Assembly (NCBI GenBank): GCA_945878375.1
Contig: CAMDWG010000001.1
Location: 124,001 to 188,000, forward strand
From: Roseomonas mucosa
GTDB lineage: Bacteria > Pseudomonadota > Alphaproteobacteria > Acetobacterales > Acetobacteraceae
DNA length: 64,000 nt
Direction of reading: 5' to 3'
The position numbers were made by a program, and so were the translations under genes. The stretch's first letter is position 1; the number at the start of each line of letters is the position of its first letter. The notes under the pieces were generated by a model that was not told the origin of the DNA, searched no databases, and saw only the letters and a program-made list of their open reading frames with translations. Below, piece after piece: positions 1-10,783 of this stretch.

Positions 1-142
1 TCATCGGCCCGGCTCCGCGCCGGCCGATGCCGTCGCGGAAAGCGAAGGTCATGCCCGGCGCGTCGGCGCCGGTGGCACAGGCGCCGACCAGCAGGGCGGG
101 CAAAGACAGAATGGCCCGACGCTGGATGGGAACCGCTTTCAT
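1..142 (-). CDS. putative lipoprotein, 3' truncated by window edge
   Basis: Reverse-strand ATG at 142; MKAVPIQRRAILSLPALLVGACATG... has a lipobox-like LVGAC; open to window start. Confidence 0.5.
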   Translation of the reverse strand, partial: MKAVPIQRRAILSLPALLVGACATGADAPGMTFAFRDGIGRRGAGPM

Positions 143-298
143 GCGGAAACAGAACACTGAACGATCTTTATTGTCGAGTATCGTCGAGTCATGTGACGAC
201 TGGCAGATGCATGGCACAGCCCCATCTGTTGGCGGCGACCGCCAGCCGCAACGGTGGGCCGCCCCCCTGCCCCCACACCGCCGCCACCGGAGCCCACC

Positions 299-718
299 TT
301 GACCATCCTCGCCCTGATCGCCCTTTTCGCCCTCGCGCTGCTGCTCGGCGGGATGGTGTTCTTCGCCGCGCTGATCGCGCCGCTGGTCTTCCGGGTGCTG
401 CCAGCCGACCAGGGCGGGCGGTTCATCCGCACCCTGTTCCCGCGCTATTATGTCTGGGTGCTGGCCTGCTCCGCCGCCGCCGCCGTGGCGCTGTTCCCGC
501 TGTCGAAGCCCGATGCCGGGATCATGGCGGTGGTCGCGGGGCTGGCCTGGTGGCTGCGCCAGTCGCTGATGCCGCGCATCAACGCCCTGTCGGACCTGGC
601 CAAGGCCGGCGACGCGAGCGCGCAGAAGGGCTTCGACCGCGCCCACAAGCTATCCGTCGTCGCCAACCTGCTCCAGATGATGGCCGCAGCCGCCGTGCTG
701 GCGGGCTTCGTCGCCTGA
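299..718 (+). CDS. DUF4149-like small membrane protein
   Basis: MTILALIALFALALLLGGMVFFAALIAPLVFRVLP...; TTG start at 299 preferred over the upstream ATG at 254. Confidence 0.65.
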   Translation: MTILALIALFALALLLGGMVFFAALIAPLVFRVLPADQGGRFIRTLFPRYYVWVLACSAAAAVALFPLSKPDAGIMAVVAGLAWWLRQSLMPRINALSDLAKAGDASAQKGFDRAHKLSVVANLLQMMAAAAVLAGFVA

Positions 719-832
719 AGTTGCCGCAGCGGTCGGAAATGACAGCCCTTTTTCGACCCCAGGGAATGCATTAAGCCTTGGCCACGCGCGGGCATGGGCC
801 CGTGACGCCTGTTGCCCGGAGGAAACCAACCC

Positions 833-1918
833 ATGAACCGCCGTGCCCTGATGGGCGCCGCCGCGACCGCCCCGGTCGTGCTTGCCACCCCCGCCCTCGC
901 CCAGGCCTTGCCGGAGGTGCGCTGGCGCGTCCAATCCTCCTTCCCGCGCGTCTTCGACGTGCTCTACGGCACGCTGGAGCGCATCTCGGCCCGCGTCGCG
1001 CAGCTCACCGACGGCAAGTTCCGCATCCAGGTCTTCCCGGCCGGTGAGATCGTCGGCGGCCTGCAGGTGCTGGACGCCGTCCAGGCCGGCACGATCGAAG
1101 CGGGCCACACCGCCTCCTACTACTACATCGGCAAGGACATCGCCTTCGCGCCCTTCACCGCGATGAGCTTCGGCCTGAACCAGCGCCAGATGACCTCCTG
1201 GTTCCGTCATGGCGGCGGCAACGAGCTGGCGAATGAGTTCTTCCGCGAATACAACATCGTCGCCCACACCGCCGGCGACACCGGCGCCCAGATGGGCGGC
1301 TGGTTCCGCAACGAGATCACCACGGTGGACCAGCTTCGGGGCCTGAAGTTCCGCATCACGGGTCTCGCCGGCCAGCTGTTCCGGCGGCTCGGCGCCGAGC
1401 CCACGCTGATCGCGCCGGCCGATATCTATCCCTCGCTCGAGCGCGGCGTGATCGACGCGGCCGAATTCGTCGGCCCGCATGACGATGAGCGCGCCAACTA
1501 CGTGCGCGTCGCCCGCTTCTACTACGCGCCGGGCTTCTGGGAGCCGGGTGCGCGGCTGCACTTCATGATGAACCAGCGCGCCCATGCGGCCCTGCCGGAC
1601 CAGTACAAGCACGCGATCGAGGTCGCCTGCGCGGAAGCCGACAGCGACATGACCGCGCGCTACGACCACCTGAACCCGCAGGCGCTGCGTCGCCTGGTGG
1701 GCGCCGGCGCCCAGCTGCGCTTCTGGTCGCGCCCGATCCTGGAAGCCGCCTGGCGCGCGAATGAGGAGCTGAACGCCGATCTCGGCCGCCAGAACCCCCG
1801 CTTCGCGCGCATCATGGAAAGCTACAACCGCTTCCGGACCGAGCAGTTCCAGTGGTTCCGGATCGCCGAGAACAGCTACGACAACTTCGCCTTCACGGCC
1901 GCCCAGACGGTGCGCTGA
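833..1918 (+). CDS. TRAP transporter DctP-type solute-binding protein
   Basis: Signal peptide MNRRALMGAAATAPVVLATPALAQA; GEIVGGLQVLDAVQAGTIEAGHTASYYYIGK and GAEPTLIAPADIYPSLERGVIDAAEFVGP are TRAP DctP-like. Confidence 0.9.
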   Translation: MNRRALMGAAATAPVVLATPALAQALPEVRWRVQSSFPRVFDVLYGTLERISARVAQLTDGKFRIQVFPAGEIVGGLQVLDAVQAGTIEAGHTASYYYIGKDIAFAPFTAMSFGLNQRQMTSWFRHGGGNELANEFFREYNIVAHTAGDTGAQMGGWFRNEITTVDQLRGLKFRITGLAGQLFRRLGAEPTLIAPADIYPSLERGVIDAAEFVGPHDDERANYVRVARFYYAPGFWEPGARLHFMMNQRAHAALPDQYKHAIEVACAEADSDMTARYDHLNPQALRRLVGAGAQLRFWSRPILEAAWRANEELNADLGRQNPRFARIMESYNRFRTEQFQWFRIAENSYDNFAFTAAQTVR

Positions 1919-1942
1919 CCCGCTCCGTTCGGTCTCCTGCCG

Positions 1943-1979
1943 GCCCCGCCGCCCCACCCGGGCGGCGGGGCTTTTCATT
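1943..1979 (+). terminator. rho-independent terminator after the DctP gene
   Basis: GCCCCGCCGCC-ccacccg-GGCGGCGGGGC followed by TTTTCATTT. Confidence 0.85.
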
Positions 1980-2055
1980 TGTTCATCCCCCCGCCCCCTT
2001 GGCCCGGCGCGCCGCCCGCCGCTATCACGCGACGAGCCCGGAGCGACCCGCCACG

Positions 2056-2859
2056 ATGGATGCCAACGCGCTGCTCTCCGCCCTGCTGATGGGGATCGTG
2101 GAGGGCCTGACCGAATTCCTGCCGATCTCCTCCACCGGCCACCTGATCCTGCTGGGCGAGCTGATCGGTTTTCGCGGCCCCGGCAGCGCCACCTTCAAGA
2201 TCGCGATCCAGCTCGGCGCCATCCTCGCCGTGGTCGTGGTGTTCTGGCGCACACTGCTGGACCTCGCGCTCAAGGCCTGGCGGCCGGGGCCCGAGCGCTT
2301 CTACGCGGTGAACATCATCCTCGCCTTCATCCCGGCGATGATCATCGGCGCCACCTTCTACTCCACGATCCACGCGATGCTGTTCAACCCCTGGATCGTC
2401 TGCATCGCGCTGATCGCGGGCGGTGTTGCCATCATCGCGATCGAGCGCTGGCGGCCGCACGCCACCATCCGATCGGTGCCGGAGATCGGGCCGCTCGGTG
2501 CGCTGCTGATCGGCTTCGGCCAGGTGCTGGCGATGATCCCCGGCACCTCGCGGTCCGGGGCGACGATCATCACCGCGCTGCTGCTGGGCGTGGAACGGCG
2601 GGCCGCGGCGGAGTTTTCCTTCCTGCTGGCGATCCCGACCATGTTCGCGGCCACCGTCTATGCGCTCTACAAGGGCCGGAACGAGCTGGACCTGACCGGC
2701 CTGTCGCAGATCGGCGTCGGCTTCGTGACGGCCTTCGTGGTGGCGCTGGTGGTGGTACGCTGGCTGATGGCGGTGATCGCGCGCATCGGCTTCACCCCCT
2801 TCGGCTGGTACCGCATCGCGCTGGGCACGGTGATGCTCGCCGTGCTGGCCCTCGGCTGA
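2056..2859 (+). CDS. uppP: undecaprenyl-diphosphatase
   Basis: GIVEGLTEFLPISSTGHLIL and MIPGTSRSGATI motifs of UppP/BacA. Confidence 0.97.
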   Translation: MDANALLSALLMGIVEGLTEFLPISSTGHLILLGELIGFRGPGSATFKIAIQLGAILAVVVVFWRTLLDLALKAWRPGPERFYAVNIILAFIPAMIIGATFYSTIHAMLFNPWIVCIALIAGGVAIIAIERWRPHATIRSVPEIGPLGALLIGFGQVLAMIPGTSRSGATIITALLLGVERRAAAEFSFLLAIPTMFAATVYALYKGRNELDLTGLSQIGVGFVTAFVVALVVVRWLMAVIARIGFTPFGWYRIALGTVMLAVLALG

Positions 2860-2881
2860 GCCGCGGCGCCGTCCTGCATCT

Positions 2882-2921
2882 CCCTCTCCCCTTACAGGGG
2901 GAGAGGGTCGGGGTAAGGGGG
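2882..2921. repeat. CCCTCTCCCC..GGGGGAGAGGG hairpin repeat
   Basis: Inverted repeat CCCTCTCCCC/GGGGAGAGGG plus GGGGTAAGGGGG tail; similar copies at 13243-13282 and 46709-46735. Confidence 0.7.
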
Positions 2922-2934
2922 TCTTGCGGCCGGC

Positions 2935-3582
2935 TCAGGCCGGCATCGCCACCTGATAAGCAGCCTCTGTCTTGGCGCGGATTTCGGCCTCGGTCACGCC
3001 GCTGGCGATCTCCACCAGCCGCATCGGCGCATCGCCCTTCTTGTCGATGGCGAAGACACCGAGGTCGGTGATCACCATGTCCACCACCCGGCGGCCGGTC
3101 AGCGGCAGGTTGCAGGCCGTGAGCAGCTTTGCGCTGCTGCCCGCCGTGTGCTCCATCAGCACGATCACCTTCTTGACCCCGGCGACGAGGTCCATCGCCC
3201 CGCCCATCCCCTTCACCATCTTGCCGGGGATCATCCAGTTCGCGAGGTCCCCGTTCTGCGCCACCTGCAGCGCGCCGAGGATCGACAGGTCGATATGGCC
3301 GCCGCGGATCATCCCGAAGGATTGGGCGCTGTCGAAGAAGCTGCTGGTGGGCAGCTGGGTGATGGTCTGCTTGCCGGCGTTGATGAGGTCCGGATCCTCC
3401 TCCCCCTCATAGGGGAAGGGGCCGAGGCCGAGCATGCCGTTCTCGGATTGCAGCTGCACGGTCATGCCGGCGGGCACGTGGTTGGCCACCAGCGTCGGGA
3501 TGCCGATGCCGAGGTTCACATAGAAACCGTCCTGCAATTCGCGGGCGGCGCGGGCCGCCATTTCGTCGCGGGTCCAGGGCAT
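2935..3582 (-). CDS. 3-oxoacid CoA-transferase subunit B
   Basis: [15 protein letters not shown]...[14 protein letters not shown]...[14 protein letters not shown]. Confidence 0.93.
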   Translation of the reverse strand: MPWTRDEMAARAARELQDGFYVNLGIGIPTLVANHVPAGMTVQLQSENGMLGLGPFPYEGEEDPDLINAGKQTITQLPTSSFFDSAQSFGMIRGGHIDLSILGALQVAQNGDLANWMIPGKMVKGMGGAMDLVAGVKKVIVLMEHTAGSSAKLLTACNLPLTGRRVVDMVITDLGVFAIDKKGDAPMRLVEIASGVTEAEIRAKTEAAYQVAMPA

Positions 3583-3606
3583 GGGGCCGCTCCTCTACTT
3601 GCGTCG

Positions 3607-3767
3607 TTCAGGGCTGGCGGCGCGCATCCGCGCGCCGAGGCCGCGAATGCGGCCCACGCACAAACCATCCGCAGGCACCGGCGCGACCGTGGCCTGCGTG
3701 AAGCCAAGCCGGCGGAGCCGGCGCGTCATGCTGCAAGCGTGCCTTCGGCACGAAGCGTCTGAGGGCA
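3607..3767 (-). repeat. multi-hairpin intergenic repeat, copy A
   Basis: Shares ggcggcgcgc..gcgcgccgaggccgcgaatgcggccc, gaagccaag and cgtctgagggc with the reverse complement of copy B; carries an expanded H3 and an extra hairpin. Confidence 0.8.
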
Positions 3768-4502
3768 TCACGAAATTCCACCGGGGCCGGCGGCGGCGGC
3801 CGGGTGCTTGGTGACGGTGCGGTTCTCGATCTGCTTCTCGAAGCCCGGCGGGCAGGCAATGAGGCGCTTCACGAAGACGCCCGGTGTGTGGATGTGGTCG
3901 GCATCGATCTCGCCGGGCCGCACCAGATGCTCCACCTGCGCGACGGTGACCTTGGCGGCGGTGGCCATGATCGGATTGAAGTTCCGCGCCGTCTTCCGAT
4001 AGGCGAGGTTGCCCTCGTGGTCCCCCATATAGGCATGGACGATGGCGAGGTCCGCGAACAGCGTGCGTTCCATCACATAGGTCTCGCCGTCGAATTCGGC
4101 GGTGGGCTTGCCGTCCGCGATCTGCGTGCCGACGCCGGTCTTGGTGTAGAAGGCCGGGATGCCCGCGCCGCCGGACCGGATGCGCTCGGCCAGCGTGCCC
4201 TGGGGGTTGAACTCGATCTCAAGCTCCCCGGCCAGGTACTGCTTCGCGAAGGTCGCGTTCTCCCCGACATAGGAGCTGATCATCTTCCGGATCTGGCGCG
4301 TCTGCAGCAGCACGCCGAGTCCCACTCCGTCGATGCCGGCATTGTTCGAGATGACGGTGAGGTCCTTCACCCCGCTCTCCCGGATCGCCTCGATCAGCAG
4401 GGATGGGATGCCGGAGATGCCGAAGCCGCCGGACATGATGGTCATGCCGTCCTTCAGCACGCCGGCGAGGGCGGCCCTCGCATCCGGATGGACTTTGCGC
4501 AT
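3768..4502 (-). CDS. 3-oxoacid CoA-transferase subunit A
   Basis: DGMTIMSGGFGISGIPSLLIEAI...SNNAGIDGVGLG. Confidence 0.93.
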   Translation of the reverse strand: MRKVHPDARAALAGVLKDGMTIMSGGFGISGIPSLLIEAIRESGVKDLTVISNNAGIDGVGLGVLLQTRQIRKMISSYVGENATFAKQYLAGELEIEFNPQGTLAERIRSGGAGIPAFYTKTGVGTQIADGKPTAEFDGETYVMERTLFADLAIVHAYMGDHEGNLAYRKTARNFNPIMATAAKVTVAQVEHLVRPGEIDADHIHTPGVFVKRLIACPPGFEKQIENRTVTKHPAAAAGPGGIS

Positions 4503-4643
4503 GGCGGGTGGGGTTCCCTTGGTCTGATGCCGCGCACCCTATTGGGGGGCGCCGCGGCAGGGAAGGGGGCCGATGCACGAAGCCTCGGGCGGGAGGCTTG
4601 CGCCCCCCTTACACGGAAGCTATAGGGCGCCTCCCGCAACTAC

Positions 4644-4719
<76 letters not shown>

Positions 4720-4831
4720 GTTTCGGCACCCGGCCAGCCCGGCGTGCCAGGATCCAGGGCTACCGCGCAGGCGGTGGCCCTTTTTCTTTGCCGGCTGCGT
4801 CCCGCGGGTCGCCGCAGGGGTGGCCAGCGCA

Positions 4832-6022
4832 TCAGGCCGGGCGCGGGATGACCCAGCGGCCGATGGCGACCGCGAGCGCCAGGATGCCGATTGCCGCCAC
4901 CAGGAAGGACAGGGCGAAGCCGGCCGTCGCGATCAGCGTGCCGAAGATCACCGCGCCCAGGCTCTGGCCGAGGAAGAGCGACATGGCGAAGCTCGCCACC
5001 GCCGTGCCGCGCGCCTCCGGCAGGGCCTCTGTCGCACGGGCCTGCAGGACGCCATGCAGCATGAAGAACAGCAGGCCCATCGCCACCTGCGCCAGGGCCA
5101 CCACCCACCAGGACGGCGCCAGCGCGATCCCGCCCAGCCCCGCCGCCAGGCCGGCACCGCCCCAGAGCACCATCCCCCGTTCCCCCAGCCGCCGCACCAG
5201 CCAGGGCGCGCAACGCGTATAGGCGAGCGAGCCAAGCCCGAAGCCCGCCGCGATCAGCCCCGCCTCGGCCGCCGACAGCGCGAATCCCTCGATGAGGTAG
5301 GAGGCGACGAAGGGGAACGCCCCGCCGAACAGCAGCGCCCCGTCGCCCGCCGCCGCCAGCATCAGCCGCCGCCCCGCTGGCCGCCCGAAGACGCGGAGGA
5401 ACCCGCCAAGCCCCATGGCCTGCCGCCCCCGGCCGCCGACCCGCCAGGCGGGGCCGATCAGCACTGCGAAGACCACAGCGATCGCCGCCGCCAGCAGCCC
5501 GAGCACCAGGAAGGAGGCCCGCCAGCCGGCCCATTCCCCGACCACGCCGGAAATCGGCCCGGCCAGGAGCTGCGCCATCACCATCCCGGTCATGAATTGC
5601 CCGAGCACCGCCTGGCGGCGCTCATAGGGCACGGCGTCGCCGATATGCGCCATCATCAGCGGGATCGTCGCCGCCGCGACCAGCCCCGACATGACGCGCA
5701 TCGCCAACAACCCGCCGAGGTCGGGCACCAGCGCCGCGCCGACCAGCGTGCCCGCGTAAAGCCCGATCGCCACCGCCGCGACGCGCAGCTTGCCCAGCGC
5801 GTCGCCCACCGGCCCCGCGCCAAGCTGCCCCAGCCCATAGGCCAGCGCGAAGCCGCCGATCAGCGGCGCCACGGCAGCCAGGCTGACCCCGAAATCGCGC
5901 GCCATCATGGGCAGAAGGGGATCGAGCAACCGCATCCCGCAGCCGATGGTGAAGGCGGCCAGCGCCATCAGCCAGATCGGCGGCGAAACCCGCGTGGCGT
6001 CAGACAACGCCGAGTGGCTCAT
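4832..6022 (-). CDS. MFS transporter
   Basis: 12-TM-like profile; GGFALAYGLGQLGAGPVGDALGKLRV..., MTGMVMAQLLAGPISGVVGEWAGWR. Confidence 0.9.
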   Translation of the reverse strand: MSHSALSDATRVSPPIWLMALAAFTIGCGMRLLDPLLPMMARDFGVSLAAVAPLIGGFALAYGLGQLGAGPVGDALGKLRVAAVAIGLYAGTLVGAALVPDLGGLLAMRVMSGLVAAATIPLMMAHIGDAVPYERRQAVLGQFMTGMVMAQLLAGPISGVVGEWAGWRASFLVLGLLAAAIAVVFAVLIGPAWRVGGRGRQAMGLGGFLRVFGRPAGRRLMLAAAGDGALLFGGAFPFVASYLIEGFALSAAEAGLIAAGFGLGSLAYTRCAPWLVRRLGERGMVLWGGAGLAAGLGGIALAPSWWVVALAQVAMGLLFFMLHGVLQARATEALPEARGTAVASFAMSLFLGQSLGAVIFGTLIATAGFALSFLVAAIGILALAVAIGRWVIPRPA

Positions 6023-6542
6023 GCGGCAGGGGCGGCAGTTCCACGCGGATCGCATCGCCCGGCGCGACATCCCCGCCGGCCAGCACCACCGCCATCACCC
6101 CGGTCTTGCGAACCAAGCCCCCCGCCGCGTCGCGGCCAAGGCAGGCCTGCATCAGCCCGGCCTGAAGGGCGTCGATCTGCCAGCAGGGGTTCCGCAGCCC
6201 GGTCACCTCTGCCACGGCGCTCTCACCCAGATGCAGCCTTGTGCCGCGCGGCAGGGCGAGCAGGTCGAGGCCCTCTGTCGTCACATTCTCCCCCAGCGCG
6301 CCAGGGGCGAGGGTGAAGCCGGCAGCCGCCAGCTCTGCAAACAATTCGGCGTGGATCAGGTGCAGCTGGCGCAGATTGGGCTGGGTGGGGTCCTTCGCCA
6401 CGCGCGACCGGTGCTTCACCGTCACGCTGGCATGGGCATCGCCTTCCACCCCAAGCCCCGCAATCAAACGGATGGAGGGGAGGCAGGGCTTGGAGAAGCC
6501 ATGCGCCGGGCTTGCCGCCACGGCCCGCACCAGGCCCCTCAT
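6000..6542 (-). CDS. MOSC domain-containing protein
   Basis: [38 protein letters not shown]...[27 protein letters not shown]. Confidence 0.9.
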   Translation of the reverse strand: MRGLVRAVAASPAHGFSKPCLPSIRLIAGLGVEGDAHASVTVKHRSRVAKDPTQPNLRQLHLIHAELFAELAAAGFTLAPGALGENVTTEGLDLLALPRGTRLHLGESAVAEVTGLRNPCWQIDALQAGLMQACLGRDAAGGLVRKTGVMAVVLAGGDVAPGDAIRVELPPLPHEPLGVV

Positions 6543-7732
6543 GCGGGCTCGGCCTTCTTCCGCGCGCGCTCGCTCTTGGTCTTGAGCTGGCCGCAGGCTG
6601 CCAGGATGTCGCGCCCGCGGGGGCGGCGGATCGGGCTGGAATAGCCGGCATCCATCACGATGTCGGCGAAGCGCTGGACCTGTTCCGTCCGGCTGGTGAG
6701 ATAGGGGCTGCCCGGCCAGGGGTTGAAGGGGATCAGGTTCACCTTCGCGGGGATGCCCTTGAGCAGCCGCACCAATTCGCGCGCCTCGGCCTCGCTGTCG
6801 TTCACGCCGCGCAGCATGACGTATTCGAAGGTGATGCGCCTTGCGTTGGAGGCGCCGGGGTAGCGGCGGCAGGCCGCGAGCAGTTCCTCGATCGGGTATT
6901 TGCGGTTGAGCGGCACGATCTCGTTGCGGAGTTCGTTCGTCACCGCATGCAGCGACACTGCGAGGCCGACGCCCAGTTCCTGCCCGCAGCGATCCATCAT
7001 CGGCACGACGCCGGAGGTGGACAGCGTGATGCGCCGGCGGGACAGGCCGATGCCCTCATGGTCCATGATGATCTTCAGGGCCTTGGCGGTGGCCTCGTAG
7101 TTATAGAGCGGCTCGCCCATGCCCATGACGACGATGTTGGACAGCAGGCGGGGCGTGCCGTCCTTCGGGCTGGGCCATTCGCCATAGCTGTCGCGCGCGG
7201 CCATGAACTGGCCGACGATCTCCGCCGCGCCCAGGTTCCGCACCAGCTTCTGCGTGCCGGTGTGGCAGAAGGTGCAGGACAGGGTGCAGCCCACCTGGGT
7301 GCTGATGCAGACGGCGCCGCGATCCTCGTGCCGGTCGGGGATATAGACCGTCTCGACCTGCTGGCCGTCGCGCCAGCGGAACAGGAACTTCCGGGTCGTG
7401 TCCTCACTGGTCTGGACGGCCGCGACCTCCGGTCGGCCGACGACGAAGCGCTCCGCCAGCTTCGCCTGCATCGGCTTGGCGATGGTCGGCATGCGGGCAA
7501 AGTCGGTCTCGCCCTGGTGGTAGATCCAATGCCAGATCTGGCGGGCGCGGAAGGGCTTTTCCCCGATCGCGACCATCTCCGCCTCCAGCTCCGCCCGCGA
7601 CAGGCCGACGAGGTCGCGGCGGCCATCGGGCAGGGTGGCGGGCGGGGGCGCGAACAACGCGGCCTTGGCCAGAATTCGGTCGCGTTCCTGCGCCGTGAGG
7701 TCCTGCGCGGCCAGCGGCGCCGCCTCGCTCAT
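6539..7732 (-). CDS. rlmN: dual-specificity 23S rRNA/tRNA adenine-C2 methyltransferase RlmN
   Basis: [26 protein letters not shown] radical SAM motif, [14 protein letters not shown]. Confidence 0.97.
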   Translation of the reverse strand: MSEAAPLAAQDLTAQERDRILAKAALFAPPPATLPDGRRDLVGLSRAELEAEMVAIGEKPFRARQIWHWIYHQGETDFARMPTIAKPMQAKLAERFVVGRPEVAAVQTSEDTTRKFLFRWRDGQQVETVYIPDRHEDRGAVCISTQVGCTLSCTFCHTGTQKLVRNLGAAEIVGQFMAARDSYGEWPSPKDGTPRLLSNIVVMGMGEPLYNYEATAKALKIIMDHEGIGLSRRRITLSTSGVVPMMDRCGQELGVGLAVSLHAVTNELRNEIVPLNRKYPIEELLAACRRYPGASNARRITFEYVMLRGVNDSEAEARELVRLLKGIPAKVNLIPFNPWPGSPYLTSRTEQVQRFADIVMDAGYSSPIRRPRGRDILAACGQLKTKSERARKKAEPA

Positions 7733-8286
7733 CGCGCGGGCCTCGGCGCCGGGCATTCGCGCGAGATTGCCTGATAGGCGGCGGAGAAGCCGGATAGCGG
7801 GAAGGTGTCCGTCACCGCGCCGCGCCCGGGGGGGCCGGGGCTGCGGCCCACCGCCTCGCGCCCGTTGCGGAAGGCGCCGATCAGCTGCGCGCCGTTCTGG
7901 AAGAAGGCGCTGGACTGCACCGTCGCGTAGGACCGGAACTCGGTCGTGCCGACCGTCAGCACAGCCTCCGCCTGGCGGGCATAGGGGTAGCCCACCGAGA
8001 TGGCGACCTGGTCGCGCCCGGTGGCGCGATGGGTGACGGTGAGGGTGACGGTGCCGCGGTTCCGGGGCCCGCCTTCGCTACGGGTGGGGTTGGTGAAGGC
8101 GTAGCAGACCTTCTGCCCCTGTTCCTGGGTGTGCGCGGCGATCCAGTTCTGGAAGGTGCCGATCCGGGTCGGCTGCGCGCGCGCCGCCTGACCCTGGGCC
8201 TGGGTCTGGGCCTGGGCGGCTGCCGGCGACATGGCCAAGGGAGCCGCCAGCAGCGACGCTGCGGCAAGGATAAGGTTGCGGGGCAT
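7729..8286 (-). CDS. invasion-associated locus B (IalB)-like periplasmic protein
   Basis: Signal peptide; [23 protein letters not shown]...[23 protein letters not shown]. Confidence 0.75.
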   Translation of the reverse strand: MPRNLILAAASLLAAPLAMSPAAAQAQTQAQGQAARAQPTRIGTFQNWIAAHTQEQGQKVCYAFTNPTRSEGGPRNRGTVTLTVTHRATGRDQVAISVGYPYARQAEAVLTVGTTEFRSYATVQSSAFFQNGAQLIGAFRNGREAVGRSPGPPGRGAVTDTFPLSGFSAAYQAISRECPAPRPAR

Positions 8287-8367
8287 GCGCGCTAGATACG
8301 GCGCGGCGGGGGGGCGGACAACCGCCCGCCTTCCGCCCGGCGCGCCATCCGCCTATGCACGCAGGCC

Positions 8368-9615
8368 ATGAACGACCCCACCGACCGCCAATTGGCCGCG
8401 CAATACGAGGCCTATCCCTACCCCGCCCGCGACCCGCGGGAGGAAGCGCGGCGCCTTGTCGTCGGCAGCCCCTCCCACCTCCGGGAGATCGACCATTGGG
8501 TCTTCGGCGCCCAGCGCCCGGCCTCGCGGCCGCTGAAGGCGCTGATGGCGGGCGGTGGGTCGGGGGATGGCACCATCATGCTGGCGCAGCAGATGGCCTG
8601 GGCGGGGCGGCCGGGCTCCGTCACCTGGCTCGACCGGTCAGGGCATGCGCGGAAGGTCGCGACCGCGCGCGCGCAAGCGCGGAAGCTGGAGAACATCGCC
8701 TTCGAGGAAGGCTCGATCCTGGACCTGCCGCGTTCGGGGCTCGGTCCCTTCGACTACATCGATTGCTGCGGCGTGCTGCACCACCTGCCCGACCCGGCGG
8801 AGGGGCTGGCGGCGCTGGCCTCGGTGCTGGCGCCGGGGGGCGGGATCGGGCTGATGGTCTATGCGCCGCATGGGCGCACCGGCGTCTACATGCTGCAGGA
8901 CGCACTCCGCCTGCTCGCCCCGGCCGAGAACCCGCCGCCCGCCCGCGTCGAAGTCGCCAAGCGCCTGTGGAAGGCGCTGCCGGAGACCGCCTGGCTGAAG
9001 AAGAACCCCTGGATCGACGACCACATCCGGGGCGGGGATGCGGGGCTCTATGACCTGCTGCTGAACCCGCGCGATGTCGCCTTCACCGTCCCGCAGCTGT
9101 CCGCCCTGGTCGCCGGGGCGGGCCTCCGGATCGCGACGCTGGTGGAGCCGCTGCGCTACGACCCCGACACCTGGCTGGCGGACCCCAGGTTGCGGGGGCT
9201 GACCGCCGGGCTCGACCCGATCGGGCGGGCGGCGCTGGCGGAGGCGATCTGCGGCAATATGGGCATCCACATCGCCTATTGCGTCCGTGCCGACGACCCG
9301 GTCGCGGCCCCGCCCTGGGAGGATGACGCCGCCGTGCCGGTCCTGCGGGAGTTGGACGGACCGGCGCTGGCCAAGGGGCTGCGGCCGGATGGGGTGTTGC
9401 CGGTCACCTGGGACGGGCTGCGCGCCCAGGTCCCGCTGCCCCGGCTGGCCGGCGCGCTACTGGCGCGGATGGATGGCAGGCGCAGTTGGGGCGAGATCGC
9501 GGCCGAGGTCGTGGCGGGGGGGGCCGCGCCCGAGCAGGTCGCGCGCGACCGCGCGGAACTGTCGCGGGCCATGGAACGGCTCAACCGCATGCTGCTGGCC
9601 GCACCGGCCGGGTAG
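8368..9615 (+). CDS. class I SAM-dependent methyltransferase
   Basis: YPYPARDPREE..., MAGGGSGDGTIMLAQQM, DYIDCCGVLHHLPDPAEGL. Confidence 0.88.
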   Translation: MNDPTDRQLAAQYEAYPYPARDPREEARRLVVGSPSHLREIDHWVFGAQRPASRPLKALMAGGGSGDGTIMLAQQMAWAGRPGSVTWLDRSGHARKVATARAQARKLENIAFEEGSILDLPRSGLGPFDYIDCCGVLHHLPDPAEGLAALASVLAPGGGIGLMVYAPHGRTGVYMLQDALRLLAPAENPPPARVEVAKRLWKALPETAWLKKNPWIDDHIRGGDAGLYDLLLNPRDVAFTVPQLSALVAGAGLRIATLVEPLRYDPDTWLADPRLRGLTAGLDPIGRAALAEAICGNMGIHIAYCVRADDPVAAPPWEDDAAVPVLRELDGPALAKGLRPDGVLPVTWDGLRAQVPLPRLAGALLARMDGRRSWGEIAAEVVAGGAAPEQVARDRAELSRAMERLNRMLLAAPAG

Positions 9616-9685
9616 CCTTGGGCCCGGCGCGGTTCCAACCGGGCCGGCCCTGATCTAGATTGCGTCGATGCTCCAAGGGGTCTCC

Positions 9686-10330
9686 ATGATGTTCACCCGC
9701 CGGACGATGCTGCTCGCCCTGCCCTTGGCCGCCGGCGCCTGCGCCAGCGGCACGCCCGAGACGCTGCAGCCGCTGGTCAGCGGCTATCGCCACCTGACGC
9801 CGATCCGCCTGAACGTGGCGGAGGTGGAAGTGGTACCCCCCTCCGCCACCGCCATCCGCATCGACCTGCCCGCGCCGATGCGGCCGGACGCCGAGATGGT
9901 CCGCATGGCGGAAGACCGGCTGGTCGCGATGGGCACCAAGGCCCGGGCGCGCTTCCTGGTCCAGGCCGCCGAATTCCGCCGGGAACAGCTGGTGGGGCCG
10001 GGCGGGCTTGTCGGCATGTTCACCGGCGACCCGGGCGAGAGGCTGGCGGTGCGGCTCGAAGGGCGGCTCGAGATTCTGGAGGAGGGTGGGCGACGCGCCG
10101 GCTTCGTCGAATCCCAGGCGCGGCGCCAGCGCACGCTGCCCGATGGCACCTCCGCCGCCGACCGCCGCCGCGCGGCGGAGGAGATCGTCCGCCAGGCGAT
10201 GGACGACCTGAATGTCGAGCTGGAGTTCCAGGTGCGCCGCAATCTGAGGGAATGGCTGGAGCCAGCCGGCTCGGCCGCCACCCCGGCACGCCCCGGCGCC
10301 ATTGAGCGTGAGGAATTGCCGCGGCGCTGA
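9686..10330 (+). CDS. hypothetical lipoprotein
   Basis: MMFTRRTMLLALPLAAGACASG lipobox; no recognised domain. Confidence 0.65.
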   Translation: MMFTRRTMLLALPLAAGACASGTPETLQPLVSGYRHLTPIRLNVAEVEVVPPSATAIRIDLPAPMRPDAEMVRMAEDRLVAMGTKARARFLVQAAEFRREQLVGPGGLVGMFTGDPGERLAVRLEGRLEILEEGGRRAGFVESQARRQRTLPDGTSAADRRRAAEEIVRQAMDDLNVELEFQVRRNLREWLEPAGSAATPARPGAIEREELPRR

Positions 10331-10349
10331 GCCGGAGGGAGCCAGGACG

Positions 10350-10739
10350 ATGCCCGTGACCTTCTCCAACCCGGCGACCGTGCATGCGCCGGGATCCCGC
10401 TATTCCCACGCCGCCCTGGTCGAGGGGCCGGGGCGCCGACTTGTGATGTCGGGCCAGGTCGGCATCGCGCCGGACGGCACGGTGGCAACGGGTGGGCAGG
10501 ACCAGATCGCGCAGGCGCTGGCCAATCTCGCCGCGATCCTGGCGGCGCATGGCATGGGCCCAGGCAATGTCGTGAAGATGGTCGTCTTCCTGACCGACCG
10601 GTCACTGATCCCGGCTTGGCGGCAGGAACGCGACAGATTCCTCGGGGGGACGCACGCACCCGCCAGCACGCTGCTGGTGGTGGCGGGGCTCGCCGACCCG
10701 CGCTTCGTGTTCGAGGTGGAGGCGGAAGCCGTCGCCTGA
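10350..10739 (+). CDS. RidA/YjgF family protein
   Basis: VMSGQVGIAPDGTVATGGQDQIAQALANLAAILAAHGMGPGNVVKMVVFLTD. Confidence 0.9.
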   Translation: MPVTFSNPATVHAPGSRYSHAALVEGPGRRLVMSGQVGIAPDGTVATGGQDQIAQALANLAAILAAHGMGPGNVVKMVVFLTDRSLIPAWRQERDRFLGGTHAPASTLLVVAGLADPRFVFEVEAEAVA

Positions 10740-10783
10740 GGCGGGCAGGCAGACGGCCAGGGTCGGCCGCCCGCCTGCGCGGA

